Shown here: positions 57,986 through 64,000 of the stretch, piece by piece
Layout of the letters: the number at the start of each line of letters is the position of its first letter
Numbering within the stretch: the first letter of the stretch is position 1
DNA from: Pestalotiopsis fici W106-1
Taxonomy: Eukaryota; Ascomycota; Sordariomycetes; Amphisphaeriales; Sporocadaceae
Reading direction: 5' to 3'
DNA: 64,000 nt
Assembly: GCF_000516985.1 (NCBI RefSeq)
Contig: NW_006917092.1
Coordinates: forward strand, 2,496,619-2,560,618
Made by a program: the position numbers and the translations under genes
The notes under the pieces: generated by a model
Seen by the model: the letters and a program-made list of their open reading frames with translations, nothing else
What the model was told of the DNA's origin: nothing
Databases searched by the model: none

Positions 57986-59086
57986 TCAAATTATATCTGG
58001 GACGTCTGCTAGTGACACTACATCTCCTTTGCTCGCTGCGTCCGAACCAAGAGTCATCCACAAGAGTTCTCCTTGAGTGCTGTATGCAAAGATATATATA
58101 TCTCCAGTACCATCCGTCATTGCCTTTGGTGGGCCTGCAAGTCCATCTTCCTTGAGAACATTAAAGCCGTCCGCAGGGGACCATTCCTGGTCGACGCTGC
58201 TGTATCGTTTGTGCAACATGGCACCATCCGTGCCCCACGCGAATACATCAATGGTCGTGTCGGAAATGCTGATGGCGTGTGGTTGCCCCTGAATCTTTAC
58301 GGTCCCGCTGATACGTTGCCAAGCTGACCAGATACCGCCACTCGAGTACGCACGGTGCCATAATCCACCATTGCCACCGCGTACAAGAACGTCCAACGTT
58401 CCTAGAGTCCTAGATATGGCGGTCGGCGGTGTTGTACCGAACCCTCCCAAGTCTTCGTAGTCAGACCATGTATCCGTTTCCGAGTCCTTGGAAATGTGCA
58501 AGAGGTGGTTATTTGCCCTTGAGACGACAAAAACGTCTAAGCGTGTATCATTTCCAGCCCAAGCAACCACCGCGGGAGTGGCCCACGGTTGCACGTCACT
58601 CTTTTGAATTTGTATAGGGTTGGACCACTCATCAGAAGGGTGCCACTGATAATAGTATACTGATAGGCCACTGTCATCTCCCTGGGATAGCAGAAAAGTC
58701 TTCTTGGTTTCCAGATCCGGATTGTAAATTACGTCTGTAGGCGAACTTATAAATGATAGTCCAGTGAACAAGTCCCAAGTATTCGGGTCACCTGTCCAGT
58801 TATCATCACTATCGTGAGATTTCCGATATTCGGCACGGCCTGATACGCCACTGATATATAATTCGGTCAAATTAGTAGGTTTACCATCAGCTGAATCAGT
58901 GGAATACCGATGGCCAACAGCGATAGAAGGCGTTAGGGTGAAGTCAATGCCTCCACCGATTACCTGCATATCTCGACCAGCTGGGAGGAAGTCGGTGGAC
59001 GCGGTAGCATTAGAGTAACGAGATTTTCGGTAAACCGAGCTTGTTTTGTTTTTTGTGAGTGCGAATATCTCGAGCGAAAGCGACAA
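57986..59086 (-). pseudogene. beta-propeller lectin-like gene without an in-frame start (possible pseudogene or unresolved first exon)
   Basis: The frame encodes about 366 residues of repeated propeller blades: LEIFALTKN, LDVFVVSRANNHLLHI, LDVLVRGGNGGLWHRAY, IDVFAWGTDGAMLHKRY and GDIYIFAYSTQGELLW. These resemble PLL-type (Photorhabdus lectin-like) and fungal fucose-lectin-like propellers, which bind surface sugars. The frame opens at a stop near 59105 with no ATG; the first in-frame ATG (58969) would remove the first blade. A separate frame from ATG 59147 encodes a hydrophobic leader (MAFIYILIIGAIGLIS), offset by one base, so an indel between 59147 and 59086 may have broken the gene. No splice that repairs it was found. 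If intact, it would be membrane-anchored or secreted. Sugar specificity unknown. Confidence 0.6.
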
Positions 59087-60022
59087 CCAAAATACGGAAG
59101 CTAATCAAGCCTATGGCTCCTATGATTAAAATATATATAAAAGCCATTATATATTCCAGCGCGCTAAGTAGGCAGTATATCAAGATTTCTTGGTCATAAT
59201 CAAGGTGACGGGCAGCTGCTCTGATTTTACAGGAGATTAAAAAGTCATTTTAGGAGATTCAAGCACGTCTGTAAGAGTACGCACACCCCATAACATCGTC
59301 CATCAATGGCTTTTCCAGGTCGGCGAACCGTCAGCAACATATCATGCCAGGTGCAACTGCGGCAGCTTACCTACATTACTTTGGCGCCATGCACCCACTG
59401 TGTTATTGCTTGCTGTCCGTTAGGGGTAGGCCACTGTGCCATTGTCCCAGGCCGCCGGGGTTGGTCGGAGGCATTTCATTGGTGATAAGTGATGTTAAAT
59501 CCGTCCATATCCGGGCCTGCATACATACACCACCAGACCACATCGGTATAGTGCTTACAATCTGTATGATGCTGCAGTTGCAAGAAGCATCCCTGACTGC
59601 ACATCACGCCGGTAATCGTTATGCTGGTCCCCCTAAAAGCATTTGACCGACTTTTAGTATGAGCGAAATCAGAAGTATAGGCCATTGCTGACTACGGAAT
59701 ATTCCTGCACAAGAAGGATTATCTGCATGTGGATCGATCCATGCAACGCACTTTTCGGCCACAAGAGGGAGCGTCATGTTGGCCATGGGGTTTTTCCCCA
59801 CCCACATTCCATTAGAATATAGAGGATAATGACAGACGAACAATTGCTGCTGCCGCCGCCACTACATTGGTCTCAACGTCTAGCCAGCCAGCACTTCACA
59901 AGTGAGTTTACTGTCACTGAAAGTGGAGAAAGAGTTTATTAAAGCTGCATCTTCCTATTAAGCCCCAGCCACCTGCCCTTTGGTAATCCCTACGCTGCCA
60001 CAAAATAATCAACCAATCATGT
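59087..60022. other. intergenic, nothing certain
   Basis: Includes the possible hydrophobic leader frame (59147 downward) of the propeller gene and the 3' flank of the P450. No other gene. Confidence 0.4.
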
Positions 60023-61794
60023 TTACTCTTCACTTAAAGAGTCGAGATCGATTTCTTCAACACGTCTTCTGACTGCAAGTCTTCCGTTAGGCTCTGATAT
60101 CAAAGCCATTCCCGCGGCGATGACTTTGGGATCATGACCGTCCGGCAGCTTCCAGTCATACTTGAGCAAAAGATGGCATAAAGCAATTTTGACTTCATTT
60201 GCAGCAAAGAAGCGACCTGGACACGCGTGCTGGCCGTGACCGAACCCAATGTGCTTTTCGCTCGTGCTGACAAGATGGGAATAATTTTCCTCTCCGGGGG
60301 TCTGCCGCATACGCATGAACCGATAGCCATCGAACTCCAAAGGGTCATCGTAATATGCCGAGTCCTGCATGTGCGCGCTTGAAACGATGATCTTTTCGCC
60401 TTTCCGAATCGTCCATCCATTTGTCAACTTGATATCAGTCGTGCAAAGACGCCGAAATGGGGCTATCAAGACTGTGTCAGAGAGGGGCACCTATCCGGAT
60501 TGGGCGAATATTGTAGCTTACCTAACACGATTGGTTTGAGACGCTGCGACTCTTTGATCACACTGTCCATGAGCTTCAGCTCCTGGAGCGACTGCTTGGT
60601 AAAACTCGAAGATGCGAGTACGCGCTGTATTTCTTCGCGAAGAGGGTCGAATAACTCAGGGTGTCGTGCAATGTTGAACATGGTGACTTGCAAAAGGTCA
60701 CTTGTTGTGTGAATAGCAACCAGAGATAACGTGATCTAGGAGGTCGCAGGGTCGTAGCCCTTGCTATATTCCTTCTCAAACCATTCAAGAGAGTCGTTAA
60801 AGACTGAGGGCGTCTCTCCGCGTGCCTCTGCTTCACGTTTTTGAATCTGGCGTTGCTCTAACAGGGGGCGAAGGACGCTGCGCGCAACATTGAGCTGTCG
60901 ACGTGTCTCCCGGCAGTCACTGAGGAACCAATGGACAATTGGGCGAAGGGGACGAGACCACTGACGCAGAGTATCACCGCTTGAAAAGGCCATGGCAGTG
61001 TACTTGGACGAAGCTTCTATCCAATCCTTGTTTCGGCACAAGTCTTCGCCCATGAAGACACGTGAAGATAAGCGAGATATGAGGCTCAGGATATCTCGGG
61101 CCGGGTTGATCTCATGCCAAGCTTCGATAAAGCGTCAATTTACTTTCAACACGAATGATTAAAAAAAAAAATGCTCACCTGGAGAATCAGTCAAAGACTC
61201 CCGGAGTGCAAATGTCGCCTCTTTGGAGAGTGCTCTCGTCAGTTTAGCTAGAAGCTTTTAGTAATTGCACCACGAACTTTAGGGATTACTGACTTAGAGC
61301 TTTGGTAAGATATTTGGTGATGACAAAGGGCGTCTTATTATCGACGCCAAATGGTTCGAAACCAGGCACATATGCATGGCCATCCTGTTCACCATATTAG
61401 ACACTGAAGATAGTTAAGTATACGAGGCCAGGTTACTTACATCTTGTGCGGGCGTCAAAAAGTCAAGGTTGGGGTGACTTTTGAGTTCCGGAAGCAATTC
61501 CGGTGGCAATACCAGAACATTACCAAAATCGGTATATGCTCGGTACGGTTCGTGGGGGTAGAGCGCTCTACCTGCCTTCATGATCTCAATGCTGTCGGCA
61601 ATGAACTCTTGTCGCACTCTTGAAGAAGTTGCTTCAAAACGCCTCTTGGGATTTAGAATAGGCACTTCGGACTTTGCCTTGGCCAACCAGAGCGCGACGA
61701 ATGGTAATAGGGTGGCAATGACATATGCCACAATCCGCTGTAGCGGATAGACTTCAAAGTATTCCTGATACATGGTGCTAATGCTCAAAGACAT
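60023..61794 (-). pseudogene. cytochrome P450 with one in-frame stop codon
   Basis: Exons 61794-61441, 61384-61294, 61247-61179, 61121-60522 and 60462-60023 sum to 518 codons, a normal P450 length. An N-terminal anchor (IVAYVIATLLPFVALWLA) is followed by the usual fold: I-helix AIHTTSD, ExxR motif as KESQR, and the haem loop GFGHGQHACPG (Cys452). Overall it most resembles the CYP68/ent-kaurene-oxidase-like group of fungal secondary-metabolism P450s. At codon 300 (60738-60736) the frame has TAG just before the I-helix, where a sense codon (CAG is one change away) is expected. No plausible intron removes it, since surrounding residues are conserved. The rest is intact, so the loss looks recent, or it is a base-call error. 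Confidence 0.82.
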
Positions 61795-64000
61795 GATGGA
61801 TTATGGTGAACTGATCAAACAATATGCAATTAACGTACGCTAGTCTTTTATATAGAAAAGATTGAACTAGAAAACTATCTATATATCCTACGTTCGGGTG
61901 CCATTCGCCGTCCGACAGCCCGATTGAACACGCAAGCTGACGCATTTGTGTCGCTTCAAGGAGGATACCAAGCAATGATCAACGGTGTTGTTCCACCTTC
62001 TTACTTTGGCCCGCCTTGGAAAACGAAATGTTGTTACTGTAGACACGAATGTGCTATGACAGCGTGTCCATGACATTGAATCGGGCGCGAGATCCGAGAG
62101 TTTCTCCACATCGCACCCGTATCCGGGTCCGTGAAGAGGTTATGTTGGTCACCGAACATTAACTTTTTGTTAGCAGCAAAGCAAGGGACTCCGGTATTGC
62201 AGCGGCCCGGTGCCTGAAAGACACAACTAAGCACACCGTACATTGATTAATGAAGTGCGATGCTGCCTTGTGGGCATAAGCATTTACACTGAAGACACTA
62301 CTGTGAAGAACAAATACCGACCAAACGTCCTTTGAAATGACATTGAGGCTGCGCTGTAAGTTCTTCAGCAGCATTAACAATAGGCTCGTCGTTGCTGGTG
62401 ATAGCATTTGGTTGTTCGAGGCACATTCGCGCCACGAGGACAAGGAACCATGGCTATATCAAGTAATCAAGATATATTCACAACGGTCCGAGCAGAGAAG
62501 ACTTCTCATTTGCATAGTGATGCAAAACTCGCAAACATTTTTAATCAGTGAGGCGACGACTATGTGTGTAGAGTTATTTGCGGTCAAAGTAGAATTTTAT
62601 GCTAGACTTATTTCAAAGTTGATTTGTAGACCGTATTCGTATTCGCCGGCTAAGGGCATCAAATACGCATCACTGCAAAGTGGAGAGAAATGGATCGCGG
62701 GACAAGCGGGTTTCGCATCAGCATTAACATGCACGTATACCCCTTTATTACCTATGTAGGGTTTGCGGTAGTTCGGACCATAGTCGGGTTCCGGGTAAGT
62801 CCCGCTGGCGGGAGAGTATAGTGTTATAGGCCAAGCTGGATTTGGCAATTTTTACACTGGTATGTATATAAAACAATCTACAAAAAAACAATTTCCAGAA
62901 ACTTATTATATGAAAGATTGTTTTTTATGACATTTTAAATGTGATGGACAACGATTCATTCGTATTTTATATTTTAGATAAGAAAGAAAAAAGAGGCCGA
63001 TGCGAGAGGGTGGTTTCGTGACGGTGGTAAACACGCATTACAATACGCCATCTAGGCCAACGTTGCCCAAACCCTGCATCAGACCAATTGCAAACAGCAT
63101 TAGTTAATGATGCACCCTTCGCTCTGTGGCTACTATCGTCATGAACATGCGACCACAATCGCTTTGCTTGGCCAGGATCACGCCAACAAAGATGTCCACG
63201 ATTTGAAGTACGCTTCCCCAACGATGGCTCAGTATATGGTGCATTTGCCTAACGCTAAAACTGGTGTCTCTGGGCTCGATTTGTTTAGCGATCGAAATAC
63301 CGGATTTCCTCGAAGGCAGGTCTCGCCTAATCAGAATGATGTATATATTTACCCGGGAGTTTTCTCATGGTTTCGATTTACTCGTATCGGGCTCCAAGTT
63401 GAGGGAGAGGATTGTTGCAGATAGATTGGAAGCCTTGTCGATTTTCAGTATATAGCAGTGCGATCTCCTCGCAGGGTCTATTGCTTTAGAGCCTATAAGA
63501 ATGAAATATACAGAGAAAACAAAAGACTGGGGCACACAACTGATCCAACGTCCACGATAAGGATCCGCCCTAGGTCCCCAAACCTTACGCTGAGAAGATG
63601 TAATGATATATTTAAACTGGTTCTGATTTACATTGAGACACGCATATTCTCCGACTAGATTCAGGTCTAGTTCTATTTTTATTATGACTAGGATCTTGTC
63701 TTGGCTTGTGTAACGCGATATGCACACTTAACGCACAAATGCACGATTCGGCTTTTGCCCAGCTCTAAACCCGCCCCTTCCCCATTTGGGAATTGCAAAC
63801 TTCATATGATGACATAGATTAGTCACTGCATTGTAACTACGTACCTAGGGATACGACATGTTTTTTCATATATTTTAAGCTGGCACTTTGACAATATCGC
63901 TTCCTATCTTGATCACATCTAGACTTTTCAAATTCGAGCCTATTTACCAAAGTTCCCCCTTAATCACGCGAAAGATTCAGCTACATTACATTAGAGTCGA
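61795..64000. other. 2.2 kb right end, no supported gene
   Basis: AT-rich. Frames near 62597-62848 (minus) and 63107-63424 (plus) have no recognisable domains. A longer minus frame across about 63110-63330 reads somewhat protein-like but has no start or partner exon. Nothing further can be said. Confidence 0.4.

Noticed and set aside
60730..60785. Short intron removing the TAG in the P450
   Set aside because: It would need a poor donor (GTTTGA) and would delete conserved residues before the I-helix.
62597..63727. Open frames near the right end as a possible transposon remnant
   Set aside because: No terminal repeats, transposase or reverse-transcriptase motif could be identified.

Overview
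The window looks like nuclear chromosomal DNA of a filamentous ascomycete, most likely a Sordariomycete and perhaps Hypocreales. The basis is: short introns (46-163 bp) with GTRNGT donors, CTNAY branch points and YAG acceptors; fungus-restricted families (HET, DUF3433, F-box and ankyrin proteins, sedolisin); and long AT-richer intergenic stretches. I resolved 22 protein-coding loci. I saw no convincing tRNA or rRNA gene, CRISPR array or intact transposon.

Left part (1 to about 34 kb), mostly housekeeping or conserved genes widely spaced: the 5' part of a SEC2-type Rab exchange factor leaving the left edge (minus); a small secreted protein (6.6-7.1 kb); a 94-residue membrane/coiled-coil protein (7.8 kb); a secreted sedolisin-family peptidase with three exons (8.5-10.6 kb); an F-box protein with C-terminal membrane segments (11.3-12.9 kb); a DUF3433 multispanning membrane protein whose true start lies in an upstream mini-exon (14.4-17.4 kb); a disordered protein (20.3-21.5 kb); a 7.5 kb stretch with no gene I can defend; a coiled-coil protein whose start codon I cannot find (29.0-31.2 kb); and the mitochondrial copper chaperone SCO1 (32.5-33.5 kb).

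Right part (about 34 to 64 kb), accessory in character: a six-exon F-box-like protein, a short helical ORF of unclear status, an ankyrin protein, a five-exon ricin-B lectin, a TesB-type thioesterase with an altered active-site motif, an MDR-family reductase tail-to-tail with a phosphatidylserine-decarboxylase-like (PsiD-related) enzyme, a second F-box protein, an unknown 176-residue protein, a HET-domain protein fused to five tandem beta-repeats, a small Myb-like/AT-hook nuclear protein, a secreted GH43 arabinanase, a beta-propeller lectin-like gene lacking an in-frame start, and a cytochrome P450 that is complete except for one in-frame stop codon.

The genes do not form an obvious single pathway. 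The right half reads as a recognition, defence and secondary-metabolism neighbourhood with decaying members. I found no demonstrably new system. The most unusual items are the HET plus beta-repeat fusion, the single-stop P450, the propeller gene without a start, and the thioesterase with Asn in place of the expected catalytic Asp.
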